Shown piece by piece: positions 12,275 to 24,809 of a DNA stretch of 64,000 nucleotides. Location of the stretch: the NCBI GenBank assembly GCA_003255065.1, contig QAOA01000058.1, positions 155,521-219,520 of the forward strand, given 5' to 3'. The number at the start of each line of letters is the position of its first letter. Position 1 is the stretch's first letter. Under the pieces are notes generated by a model. It was not told the DNA's origin. It saw only the letters and a list, made by a program, of their open reading frames with translations, and searched no databases. Made by a program: the position numbers and the translations under genes. Origin of the DNA: Cercis canadensis. Its lineage: Eukaryota; Streptophyta; Magnoliopsida; Fabales; Fabaceae.

Positions 12275-15200
12275 GTAAGTCGCTGAAACTCGCCTGTTTT
12301 GCCCTCTTCCTCCGACTTCTTTGCTTTCTCAAATGTGTTTGATCTGATATTTTCCCTGTTTTGGCGTACCCTTTGCCTTATACCTACGTTCTCTACTCAA
12401 TTAGCTTGTTTTCGTCAATTCTTTTCTGTTTCTTCTTTATTTCTGGAATTTACTTATGAATCCCATTTTCAGCTTCTGTTTTTTCATCTTCATTTTTCAA
12501 GTTCTTAATTTCAACTCTTAGTATTGCTCTTGTTGATGGAGCTAGCTGATTGTTTTCAGGCGTGATTGTGAGAAATAGTGTTCATGTCACTACGTTTCAA
12601 TAGCTAGTACCTTGTGTTGGCTACAGCTACATCCTAACCAAAAAGATTTTATTTTTCTTTCCTTTTCGGCAGTGCCTTTTGCTTCTTTGAATATTTCTTT
12701 TGTTCTTCGATGATTATAATCTTATAATTTCTATAGGCCTTATTCATTCTCAGAAATTATAGGCATTCCTGTTACTGTGAAATGCTTCTAAATACCATTT
12801 CTCAATTTTTTTTCCCTGATGGATCAATTAGTTTGATTAATTTTCAGATATTACTAGATTGTGTATGTGTTTTTTCTTTGGGAAATAGAAGAATTGTTCA
12901 TAAGGAGACCTGTTTTTAACACAGACACTAGTGTTCTTTGGTATACCATTCTTTACATGTGAAGGACCGACTGAGTCCCATATAGATGCTGCTACTGCTA
13001 AGATGATCTATTTCTAGGAGGGCTAATATATCTGCTTTCCCATGTAAAACTTCTTTGGTGTGTTTGTTAGGGGTGTAATAGGATGCATGAAAGTTTGCAA
13101 TATGTGTAGGCATGCTGTACGTGGTATAGGATATAGAGAATTTGGTGTTTCTGGTTTATATCTTCAAAGCTATTGTTGATGCAATTGTTTTTTGATCATC
13201 TTTATCATGTTCAGCATTTGGTCTATTAAGGGTTGTCCTTAATGGACATTTAGAAAGACTGGAGAGATGTAATCTATGATGCTCTTTGGTGTTTTCTGAA
13301 GTTTTTTTTTCTCTCCTTTCTTTTCTTATTATTTTGTGTGAGAATGCCTTATCCTGTGGTGTTTTTTTTTTTACTTGCTTATTTCTCTATAGTTAATAAA
13401 ATTTGAAGCTGTCTGATCATGAAGTTCGTTCATCTCCAATTAAAACTTAAATAACATGTTCAAAACTTAAAAATGTCAAAGTAGAAAGCTAGTCATGTAA
13501 GAATCCCTTGGTGTAGTGTATACCAGAAAGGATGAGGGTACATGATTTTTCTATGATTCAATTATTTTATACTCATCAAATTTCACCTAGCCTTCTAGAC
13601 ATTAATATCCCATATACCGACCACCTTTTTGGCCTCTTTTCTGACTATTACTTCAAAATCAGCATCTTATATCTGGTGTACTTCCACCACTATGAGTATT
13701 TGCATTATCTGGTGTACTTCAGAAGTTGTTCCTCCTACTTTGGTTTCTTAGGCTCATTTCTTTCAACTTATTTCCTTTTCAGTGAGATTATGCAAAGTGT
13801 TTTTAAATATTTGGGTTTGCTTTGCTTATAGTGCATTACTGATGTTGAGGGTGAAAACCAATAATTTTAAAGTAGTTCACATGGACTTGTCTCATATAGG
13901 GGTTAAATAAGGGGTTTAAGTGGGGTGAGATTTTAGCTGGGTTCTGTTGGCAGCTAGAAAGTCTTGTTACTGCTCGTACTCTGAGTCAGAAAAAGGAAGA
14001 GGAAGATGAAGGTCGAGACTAGAAAGGGGGAATGGTAAAGCAATGAGAGAGAGCACCACACATTTTGCCTTAATTTGTTTCTGTAACTAATCTTCACATT
14101 ACAACTAATTTCCTTGTAGCATATGCCCTTTTCATTACAATCCCAATGAAATGAACTAGACTTGTCAACATTATTTTTTTTCTTTTTGCTAAAAGGCTTG
14201 TCAGTATTCAACAACTCTAGATAAACCGCGCACTTCTTGTTATATTGAAGAATGTATAAGCAAGGACATTAATGAGATTGGTTAGTCTCTCTAAGCAGAT
14301 TGTGATAATATTTTTCTGATGATATTTTAATGAACTTATGAGTTATGATGATCAAAGTAGTTTCCCTGATTAAATAGAGATCGAAAGTGATGAGTCACGG
14401 TTCATGAATTGAGGTGGATCAAAGAAGTTAAATGGACACAACACAATGGCTAATCTCTCCTGTTCTGTTTCTTGCAGTCATTATCTTTTGCTATGCTATA
14501 TATAAAAAGGAGGTTAATAATAAGTCTGTTAAGAGACATAAATTAGTAGATAAACCTGCTAAGGAGGTTAGTTAGTGCACTGATTTTCAAATTATGTTGC
14601 AACCGAACATGGATTTGGATGAAAGAGTGCCGAGCAAGGGAGTGGTTATTGAAGATAGATTCACTTATATAATAATAAGTTTGAAATAGTATAGTAATTA
14701 TCAACAAAAACAGATTTCTAACTAACTCAGTTGGTTCATCTGCACAATCTCTCTCCTCTAACCCCACTTTTGCAATGCCCCTGCCTCTCATCATTAGCTC
14801 TTATATTTTACCCAAAATATATTAATAATAGTCATTATTTTATAATAAGTGAAGGGGAGGATGTCCCTTGTTAACAGTTACAGTTGGACCACTAGTAGAT
14901 CACTAAAATCTAGGCTTAGCTGCCCATTTTCCTCCTAACGACCCCATAACCCTGAAATGATTAGAGTAGCATTTCTGTGAAAAAGCACATTAAGTGGTTT
15001 TAGTGAGTCTTGTTGTACAATTTATAATTACAATGAATCACAACTTCTGAATGTTGATTGCTGATTGTTGAAGCATTTTGGAATGCAGTGAGTCTTGTTG
15101 CCTCTAGAATATCTCATATGCTTAGGTATCATCAGTTAATTACCCATTTGGATTATATCATGATGGTTGGCCAGTAAACACACGCAGCTTCATGAAGTTT

Positions 15201-15327
15201 GCATCTCCCTTGACCTCTCTTAATAACTATATACGTGATTCTTTGTTGCAGAAACAGTGCGTTGGCGGCTACAGCTTTCTGGTCTTCTTTTCTTCTCTTA
15301 GGCTTGTTGCAGGGTTTGCTTGCTGCT

Positions 15328-18300
15328 ATGGAAAGTACTAGTGCGGCTTCTGCCATGAAATGGAGCATTCAACTCGAGAAGGGCCTCCGTTCTAATAAGC
15401 CAGGTTTGGTTTCATCAGAGCCTCTTTTTTGGTTGTTTCTTATACTATTTTTGAGCTGAGGAGCTCTTTCTAGTTGAAGAATTTGTTCATTTGCTGAGTC
15501 TGAGAGTCATTTTTCAGGTGCACCTATTGAAGCCATATTACAAATTGGACCCTGGCTTCAGCAGTGGAGTAGAGAGCCTGAATCTAACATGGCTGCCAAT
15601 GCCATGTTTGGGTTGGTTCCAGGTGAAGATAGACTCTTTGCCAATGCCATCCTCTTGCGTCTTGCCGATGCATTTAGTTTAGGTGACAAAGACAGCAGGT
15701 TTTCTATTGTCAGGGTTTTCTTATCTGAACTAAAGCACCGTGATAACAAGAACCCAAAAGGGTATAAAGGGTTACTGTCAAAGGCCAGAGTCGCAAACCA
15801 GTTGGAATTGTTGAAACGGGTGAAATCTGTTTTTGACAGCGGTGATACGGAATCAAGAGCATTGTCATTGGTTCTATTTGGTTGCTGGGCTCATTTTGCA
15901 ATTGAGAATGCCCAGATACGATACTTGATACTCTCCACCCTTGTTTCTCCTAATGATTGGGAGGTATGGTTACTGGATGTGTAAATTATATTATCTTAAT
16001 AAAATTTTCTAGGGTTCTAGTTTATTTATATGAATATGCTTATGTAACAAGAAAATTTGCATGCAATGTGTCAATGGTTAATTAAGGAGTCTGTGAGTGT
16101 CTATACGTCTATGGGCATCTACTGCTTGCTGCCATGTTAGAAGCAACCAAATCTTTTATTCTTATTGATAGGATAAAATTGTTGTTGTACAATGGCACTG
16201 CAAGTGACAAAGAATTTACAAAATTTGCAAGGCTACATGTAGGGTTTGATAATGATTGGATATTTAGTTGTCCTCTGAATTTTCAGTTTTGAATTCTATG
16301 GAGTCTAATAGTCTGGGGACATTTTTATCTGCATCTGTTTTTTTTTTTTTTTAACTGTTCTTGCTGAAAGAAGCTTTATTTTTTTAATCATGTATTGATC
16401 TTCTATTTGCATCAAACTCATTATTATAATTCTGAAATGTTGGATCTGGTTTCTACAGGTAAAAGCATCTTTGTTTGCCGCCAGATGCTTTTGTGAGATA
16501 TCGGATGATTTTGCATGTATCACATTAGAGATGCTGGTCAATATGGTGATTTCCTCTGAGACATCCTTGCCTGTAAAGTTGGCTGCAGCGCGAGTGTTTG
16601 CAAAATTCAGGTGCTCACATTCAGTTGCAAAAAAAGCCTATAAGGTCTTTGACCTTTTTATATCTTGTGACATCTAATACTCTTTCCCCCCTTTCTACTC
16701 ACATAGATATCCTCTTTCTTCAGTATGTAGCTTCTTGACTTTGGTAGCTGTAGAGCATGTTATTTCATTATGATTGTATTTATCACTCTCTTTTGTGTGT
16801 TTGTGTGTGTGTGTTTTTTTTTCATGTGTGTTTGGGATGGAGGGAGGGAGAGAATAGAAGCAAAAGTGAAGAATGGACAGAGGGAGGAGCTAGAAAGAAA
16901 ATTTGGAAAAGGACTGCAGCATTTTTGCCTGGTAGATAATTTGGACATTGGCTTCTCCACTTTCCTTAGTTGGTTTACTATATACAATCTAAAAACATTT
17001 TATTTTATTTGGGTAGACACATACACCTGTATCTGCACATATATACAAATATGGTTTGTATATTTTCTTCTGTGTTTGTGAAATCATTGCATCACATATG
17101 TTGGGATTTCTGGAAATTAGAGAGAGAGATTAAAAAATTGAGGTAAGAGGCAGATTTAATTTTATCCCAGTTAGGGAAATTTTATCTGGTATTACTGAGT
17201 TGTATTTTTCTCATCTTAACCAAATTTATTTCATATATTGCTAAATAGTGAGGGGTAGACAATAAATTTGAGAAGATAAGAATCACATCTTTGCCACTAG
17301 AATAGGCTGCTGAGAAGGAGACCCTGAAGCCGATTATACAATTATAACCAGGGTCGACACAAGGCCATAATGTTCTATTTTACTGAAGTAGTGAGTTTAA
17401 TTGTTTTTGCACCAAATGAATCCTTCTCTGTGTGCTTTAGGACTAGTATTGAATTCTAAGCACTTTTGTCCAACATAGTTTACGAAATGTTAGCATGTAC
17501 TATGAACTTACAGCAGCTGTAACTTTTCTTTTGGTCTGTTTCTTTCTTGAAATAATTACTTATGTAGGCTTCTTATATGATACCCATGATTGATCTTATG
17601 CAGACAGGTCTAGAGTTGGTGTTGAATTCTTCAGATGGAGATTTCTTGGTAGCCATGCTATTCTCACTCTCAAAATTGGCTACCATATCAACACTTCTCA
17701 TCACTAAACAGGTGAGTGCTTTTCTTAGTCAACTATGAATTAGAGGGTCCTAGTTGGGAAGTCTAGTCTTTAATGCTCTAGATATTGTGTGGTTTTTAAA
17801 AGTTGCAAATGGTATGAAGGTTGTAGAACTCATTGGTAAAAGGGCGGGTAAGTAGATTGAAGCTTGTAATGAAATGAAGCACCATTCTGCTAGCTTGTCT
17901 TTTAAGGAATTGCCTTTTTATAATACTTTTTTTTTTTTTTTTTAAAATATCTGGATTCAGGTTGGGTTTCTTCTTTCATTTCTTCACCAAGAAAGAACTT
18001 CAAATGTACAAGAAACAGCATTAAGATGCTTGCATTTTCTGTTTGCTAAAGGGCTGTGTCACTATCCAGTTAATTCAGATCTAATCCATAGATTATTTTG
18101 CATACTGGAGGAACCAGAAGTTTCATTAGCCATGCAATGTCTAGCTCTACGGGTTTTGCATAAGGTTTGGCTCTAGAATCATTCAAATGAAAATCTCATT
18201 TAGTATTGTTGATTATGGGCTTTCTTGACTTACAATGGTGATTTGCAGATCCTTCTGTGTATTCCACTTTCTTCGCCTTTTATGGAACTTCATGAATTTG

Positions 18301-21185
18301 TTAAGCTGCTAACTGTTGCAGAGAATGCAATTCATTATCCACTCTTGATGAAGACCCGATTGACCTTTAGTATTCTGGCAGATTTGTCTTGTAAGATTGT
18401 GGAAAGCAGGGATAATGAAAATGGTGTGTTTTGTTGTTCTTCTTTGCCGTCACGGGTTATCTCACTGATCAAAGATCAGATCGCCCTTTTGGTGATCCCT
18501 TTGTTGGAAGCCTGTCAAAATGATTCTAAGCTGTTTCAAGATCTGCAAGGTCTGCTAAAGATTCTTCTCTCTGTTCTTGGAAAACATCCTTATCTAGGTG
18601 TCTTGGTACTGGATAACTTAAATTCAGTGATTGAATATCTTGTGACTATCATAACTACTGGTCAAGCGGCACTATCAGATCATGTCACTGTGAAATTTGA
18701 AGGAGAAAAGCATGGAACCATTATTTCAAAATTTGTTCGCAAAATATACAAATTTCTGGTCTCCTGCCTTGAAAATCTTTATAAAGCTGGTGCCATTGAT
18801 ACTGAAGTATTGAACAGAGTGCAGATTATGGCTGAACTTGTATGTCAATTCAGTTTATTTGATTGCTATACATACACATTGTATTGTCTGCTGTTGCACA
18901 GTCGACCTATATGGGGTGGCTTGGTCCATGTTTCTGATGAAACAAGTGACTATGGTAACCTGAGTATATTTCCACATTGTTGCTTTCTTAAATGTAAAAT
19001 TGATACCCTAGAGTTTGTACATAAGATCTTGACAGAAACAGATAATTGGACTGTTTACAGGGTTGGTGCTTATGCAGCATGTCAGGGAGAATGGCTGGTG
19101 GCTACTGCTATATTTAGGAAGTTAATTCAGAAGGTCAAATCTGATTCTTGCTGTAGCTGGTTAGAAGCATTATTCCAATATGCTGATTCTGAGGGAAAAA
19201 TCCAGTTTCCTATTTTACCAAAACAGAGATCCACTTTAATGGATTGGTTAGAGAATAACAAATTTCCCTTAACTTGTAGTGATAATTTGGATGAGAAGGA
19301 TCTTAGGACTTCTTGGAGTCTCAATGATTACTATGATAAGCTTCTTGCAGCACATGGGGCACTTTGCTCTTCCATGGAAATTTTAGAAACAGCTGTAACC
19401 AGTTGTCAAGCATTCTGTTTCCAGAGGTGGCTTTTATCTTTAAGAGCTAGAGTTTTGGAAAATGTGGCAGCTATGCTTAGAGTTCTTAGAGAAGTTCCAT
19501 TGAACATGGATTGGAACTGCAGTAAGATAGATAATATTGTGCTTCAATCCTTGAAGTCTCAAGAAATTTCTCGAATTTCTTTTAAATTGCAAAGCCTAGC
19601 GGAGGAACTTGATTTAGTTGGAACGTCTTTCATTGAGATGGACAACGAAAGCTCAACAGTCATTGCAGCACTTGCTCTAAGTTGTTCACTATTGGCATTT
19701 ACGGCTGGCTTTGCAGTTTCTATTATAGGCCAGCATTCTCATGGTCTTTTTACTATCAATAAAACTTCTTATAACTTGCAACTTCTGACAACACAAAATT
19801 TAATGGGGCGGCTGTGGGATGTGGATCATGAGACCAGAAAAAATCTCTCTTCGCTATTGAATTTTATTGACCAGCACCAGAACTGTTTTCACCTGCAGCC
19901 TAGATGTCAAACTCAGAACATAGGTTATGAAGATCGAGAGTTTCTAAGTATTTGTAGTTATGCTGTATCTGGGGCTGTTTCCTTGCAAGATGAAGTTAAC
20001 AAGGAGCATAGTGAAAAGACTCTATCTGAAGTTACCAAGAAGGGTTTACTGCTAAATTTGGATACTATAATGAAATGGATGCACATTCCTTTTCGGATTC
20101 CAAAATACTTCTTCAAAGTAAGGTATGCAGATTACTTAGACACTGGTATTAACAGAAGCTTTTAGTTAAATTTAGATTCTGACTACTGGTAATGGATGAA
20201 TGGTCTCTTGTGATGAACACAGCCTGGACCATAATTTTCTCCTTTCTCTCAATTATTGGTCATTCTTACACTTGTCTTTTCTATGTTGTCTTACCAAGGC
20301 ATAGTATATTTAGAAAATTGCTCAGAGATACACGAGTTGTAAATTATTGAGTCTGCTTTTGAGTACATTGTATTAGGAGCCTCCAGAGAGAATTTTACTA
20401 ATTAGATGTTCTGCAGCTGGCTTGCTAGCGTTTCAAAATGAATTGGTTTTCTTTTACTGTTCATAAACAGGCATATATTCTCTTTATACTTCATCTTTGC
20501 CTTTTAGTGTTCTCTTTGAGTTTAATATGGAGTCTTATTTCCTTTTACAAGTGTGCTGATTGTTTTTACTCATCTTATTTTTAAGTTTCTAACAGCATGC
20601 TGATTGTTTTATTTGCATCACTTATCCAGGCAATCCATTGGGTCTGAGCTGTTTGTCCATAACGAGGACACCAGAAATGGCGTTAATATATCTGTTTTGC
20701 CAGGCTTGAACCTATCATTGAACCTTTGTCTTCAATTGAAAAATGTGCCACCAAGCCTCCACCTTCAGTTGACCAAGTTGTACTGCATCCTTTATTGTGG
20801 AGTGTCCTTCCAGGTGCCTGCACCAGATGGACAGACCTCGGAGCAACTACCATCCGTGTATCAAGCTTGGAAAGATGATGAAATTGTTGAACTGAACAAG
20901 AAGTTGTTCTTTCATGTCTCAGATTGTGTGAAAAATAAGAGCACAAGTGGTGAGCTTTGTAGGGATTATGGTAATAATAAGGTTGTGGAAGTATTTTTGC
21001 AGTTTGAACCTAACCAGAAAGGACAGGGCTTCTCAAGGTGCATACTTGATGTATCTAATTTTCCTATGGGTTCTTATAGAATCAAATGGCATAGTTGTTT
21101 GGTTGATAGTCAGGGTTCCTATTGGAGCGTCCCCCCTTTGAACATGGGACCTGTATTTACTATACCAAATTCTATGGTTGCCTAA
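15328..21185 (+). CDS. INTS7: Integrator complex subunit 7 homologue (ARM/HEAT-repeat protein)
   Basis: Scaffold-like subunit of the Integrator complex, which acts with RNA polymerase II in 3' processing of small nuclear RNAs and in transcription attenuation. It resembles Arabidopsis EMB1895 (At4g20060), whose loss is embryo-lethal. Seven coding exons in phase: 15328-15403, 15518-15963, 16459-16644, 17604-17711, 17961-18164, 18249-20122 and 20630-21185, giving 1149 residues. The N-terminal half is built of paired amphipathic helices (for example VKASLFAARCFCEI and VKLAAARVFAKFRCS), typical of ARM/HEAT repeats. Exon 6 alone encodes about 625 residues. The C-terminal exon (GLNLSLNLCLQLKNVPP...) looks beta-rich. 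The start at 15328 is the first ATG after the probable 5'UTR acceptor at 15251. No breaks are seen. Confidence 0.9.
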
Positions 21186-21198
21186 GTCGGCATGAAAT

Positions 21199-21555
21199 CT
21201 ATGACATTGAAAGGGTGTTACAAGGGCAATACCACAGTAGTTGAGGTTCTTATTAGATTGAAATGTCAATTGCAAACGCTCCTTTCTTGGGAAAATTTGT
21301 GGGGGCCTTATTAAACACCATAATGTTTCGTCTTCATTTTCTTTTTGACCCATAACTGGTATTCGGAACTAGAGCANCTATGACATTGAAAGGGTGTAAC
21401 AAGGGCAATACCACAGTAGTTGAGGTTCTTATTAGATTGAAATGTCAATTGCAAACGCTCCTTTCTTGGGAAAATTTGTGGGGGCCTTATTAAACACCAT
21501 AATGTTTCGTCTTCATTTTCTTTTTGACCCATAACTGGTATTCGGAACTAGAGCA
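21199..21555. repeat. 178-bp direct duplication around the N at 21377
   Basis: Bases 21199-21376 and 21378-21555 are the same apart from one visible difference (gtgttac against gtgtaac), separated only by one N. It lies in the INTS7 3' flank and is most easily read as unmerged contig overlap. Confidence 0.9.
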
Positions 21556-24500
21556 GTTATTCAAGTACAAAACCTTATCCAAACTTCTGGCTAGAAGATT
21601 GACCTTTTAAGACATTCTGATTTTCACATTGCAAGCCCCTGCAAAGGGAAATATGCATAATTTTAGATACTTGCGGCTAGCATAACTAGGTTGGTGTCAC
21701 TTCCTCGCTAATTTGCAGTGCATAAATTTTACGTTTTATAGACTACTTATCTGTTTAGAAAAGAAAAAAGAATTATGAACTAATTAGTATTATATCGTAT
21801 TTGAGATAAACTCCAATGCTTCACGCTATTATTTATGGCCAACAAAAATGCTTTTTATTTCATCATGTTATAACTTATAAGTGAGGTCTTAAGTTCAAAT
21901 TGCGTATTTATTAATAAAAATTGCAAATATTATTTTTAATCTGAATTTGAAGGGTTTCTATTGGTTTTGTGCAGACATTAGGACTCTACCAGCAAAAGGA
22001 TATATAGTCAAATTATTACCTATTTAGATTATTATCATTTAGTTGCTTTCTTATCTTTATAAGTCTTTAATAAAGATTAGCCAATGATCTAAACTAACGT
22101 GTGTTGCCTACCTAGTTTCGTATGGTAGTGCTCTTGAGTGGATGCCACTCCTGCCTGTGTATCATTTCCACTTATCTCTTTGTTCATTTTCAGTGGTTGG
22201 TTAATACAATATTTTATCTATCTTGGGAAGAAAAAAAAAAAAAAAGAGTTTTAGGAGGTTTGGTTTCCTTCCAAGTAAACCACTTTTGGTTTTCTTCATT
22301 AGAATATCAGATGTATAGACGTGTTGAAGGGTAAAGACTTTGACAAATTGTGTCAAAGTCAGTCAAGTCTCGTAATAGTTTTTCTGGATTTGACTATCAA
22401 ATAACATTGTGAACTAAGAACTTTTCATCATTTTCGCACGTCTAATGACTTGAAATTTATAGTGTTACGATATCAAGGTGTAGTCAACCATTTGTTTGTT
22501 TTACTTACAACAGCAATTTGTTAGACTTGATCTTGAAACATCAAGACTGCAGGACATGATATCCACAAAGATTTATGCTTTCATCAAAAGCAAATTCTAC
22601 TGAGATTTAACACAAAATTCTTTCATGTCTAACTAGCTTTCTTTTGAATAAACTCCTATTTTACTACTTCAAAGATATCACATTTCATGAAAGAAATTCA
22701 ATAAAAATAGCAATTTTTATGGGATAATTCTAAAAATACTTGAAAGCTATATTATGCCTTTCACCAAATTTTAAATAGCAGCTTTCTTTTGTCTATTTGT
22801 TGCCATTATTAATTAATTTGCAGCCATTACATGGTTTTTTCTAGACTTACAAATTATAAATACTAATAAATAAGATTTAGAATACATTTTTTTTAATAAC
22901 ACTTGGGAGGAACTTAATTTTCATGTGCCAAAACTGGCTCAAAAATATCCTTACTTTTAAAACTAAAAAAAAAAAAAGAATACATTTACCATACAAAATG
23001 ATAATTCCATTCATGGCTAAAGATACCTCACAATTCATGCATATCAAACCTCTCCTTCATGATTTAATTAAATGATCATATCATTTATTGAATTGGACTA
23101 ACTATATGCCTTCAAGTTCTTCATGTTAATGTAGCACAGTCAAAAAGAAAAAAGAAGAGTGAGCATTAAAACAAAAAAAAATGGAAGAGAAGATGATGAT
23201 GATCAACTAAATTATGAAGTCAAGCATGATGATGACCAACTATGTACTATTTTCATTTGGAATGACATACTGAATTTATACTAAAAGTATCTAAGAAACC
23301 TCCTATCTAATTCCAATTTATCTAGATTTATGTAATCAAGCATATAGCTTACTGATCTAAGATATGCACACATGAGAATGGCTGCTTGGTTCAATAGTGA
23401 GAAATTTAGACTCTTTACTTATAGATTTAAGCAAAATTTAGCCTATTTTTAATTGCATATTTGGTAAATGGAATAAAAATCTATGAAATCAAAATGGGAA
23501 TGGAATACGAATAGAATGAGCTGGAATGGAATAACCATTCCATTCTAGATTTTTATTTATTTATTATTTCTTATCAATAAGTAAATAGCGACTGCATTTA
23601 AATTCGAGAGAATTCAAGCCAAGGAAAATAGTGAAGAGAGAAATAAAATTTAAATAATTCATAAAAGATATAAATATCCTTTGACTAAAATATTATTTTG
23701 TGACCAATGATTTATGAGTCTAGTGATACCTCCTTTTAGTCATAGAAACTACGATTGATGTCAAGGGTTCTATTCTTATCACATACTCTCTTAACGAGAC
23801 TCTTTGTTGAATTGTGCACTTGTAATGGGGGCATTTATATTTTTTATGAGCAATCCAGCTACCAAACTATGGGATGGAAGTAATGATTTTATTCCATCTC
23901 ATTCTATTTTGATTCTATAACTTTAAATACTCAATGGAGGTCACTGAAATTTTTACTTGACACAAAAATTCTTAGCAGAAAGTTGCCTGCCACAAGAAAT
24001 TCTTAAATGGACCGAATCCTCTACTTTCTCAACATATGAATCAATTAAAAAAAATCACATACATATTTTAAATAAATCATTGATCATTTTTTCTAACAAG
24101 GGTGTTTTCTGAAAAAATCTGGACTTGATTTGCATAAAAGAGGTGAAGGAGTGTGCTTGGTTGATTAGTGAATATGCTGACTAACGTGGTGAACTATCAA
24201 CTACATCCATGATCCTCCATCCAACAATTTCTCGCCTAGCACAACATTTCGTAGGTAACATTCATATTTTGCCACACGTGTGCTTCACTTAAAAACGTAA
24301 GCATTAAGAAAAAACAAAANTTGATTTGCATAAAAGAGGTGAAGTAGTGTGTTTGGTTGATTAGTGAATATGCTGACTAACGTGGTGAACTATCAACTAC
24401 ATCCATGATCCTCCATCCAACAATTTCTCGCCTAGCACAACATTTCGTAGGTAACATTCATATTTTGCCACACGTGTGCTTCACTTAAAAACGTAAGCAT

Positions 24501-24809
24501 TAAGAAAAAACAAAATAGAAGTACTCACGTTTTAAAAACCAAGCAAAATACAGTTTTCTCCTTTCCCCTTTCTCTTTGATTGCCACCGGAAAACCCAATT
24601 GAAATCAACGATTTGGCTGAAATTTTACTTCTCCAGAATCTTGCAGATCGGTCCTCGCCCATATTCTGTTGTGTTTTGTGGTTTTGGGCACCGGGAACAC
24701 ACAAGTAGCAGCACAACTCTGTTGATTTTATCTGAGAATTCTTTTAAATGTTGACAGCTCTTTCTCGTCAAATTCTTGTCACGCGTCTCTCTTTCTTGTT
24801 AAATTCTTG
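21556..24809. other. Spacer between INTS7 and VPS38
   Basis: About 3.2 kb of AT-rich DNA. It holds the N-centred duplication at 24125-24515 and stretches of the ggaatggaat/ccattcc type at 23500-23550 and 23870-23915 that could be an old non-autonomous transposon, though I could not define its ends. The last 300 bp should be the VPS38 promoter and 5'UTR. No gene seen. Confidence 0.5.
24125..24515. repeat. 195-bp direct duplication around the N at 24320
   Basis: 24125-24319 and 24321-24515 differ at only two positions that I can see (gaaggagtgtgcttgg against gaagtagtgtgtttgg). One N separates them. The single-base differences suggest two haplotypes of one locus. It lies directly upstream of VPS38 and so distorts that promoter. 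Confidence 0.9.

Noticed and set aside
13532..13831. 99-residue open frame in the INTS7 leader intron
   Set aside because: Phe/Tyr/Ser-rich composition typical of AT-rich intron DNA; no motif.
14345..14375. atgatga followed by ctga, suggesting a C/D box snoRNA
   Set aside because: The two boxes are only about 16 bases apart, and no terminal stem or second box pair was found.
20683..21532. Minus-strand frames over the INTS7 3' end
   Set aside because: They overlap the well-supported coding exon, and the two similar ones arise from the N-centred duplication.
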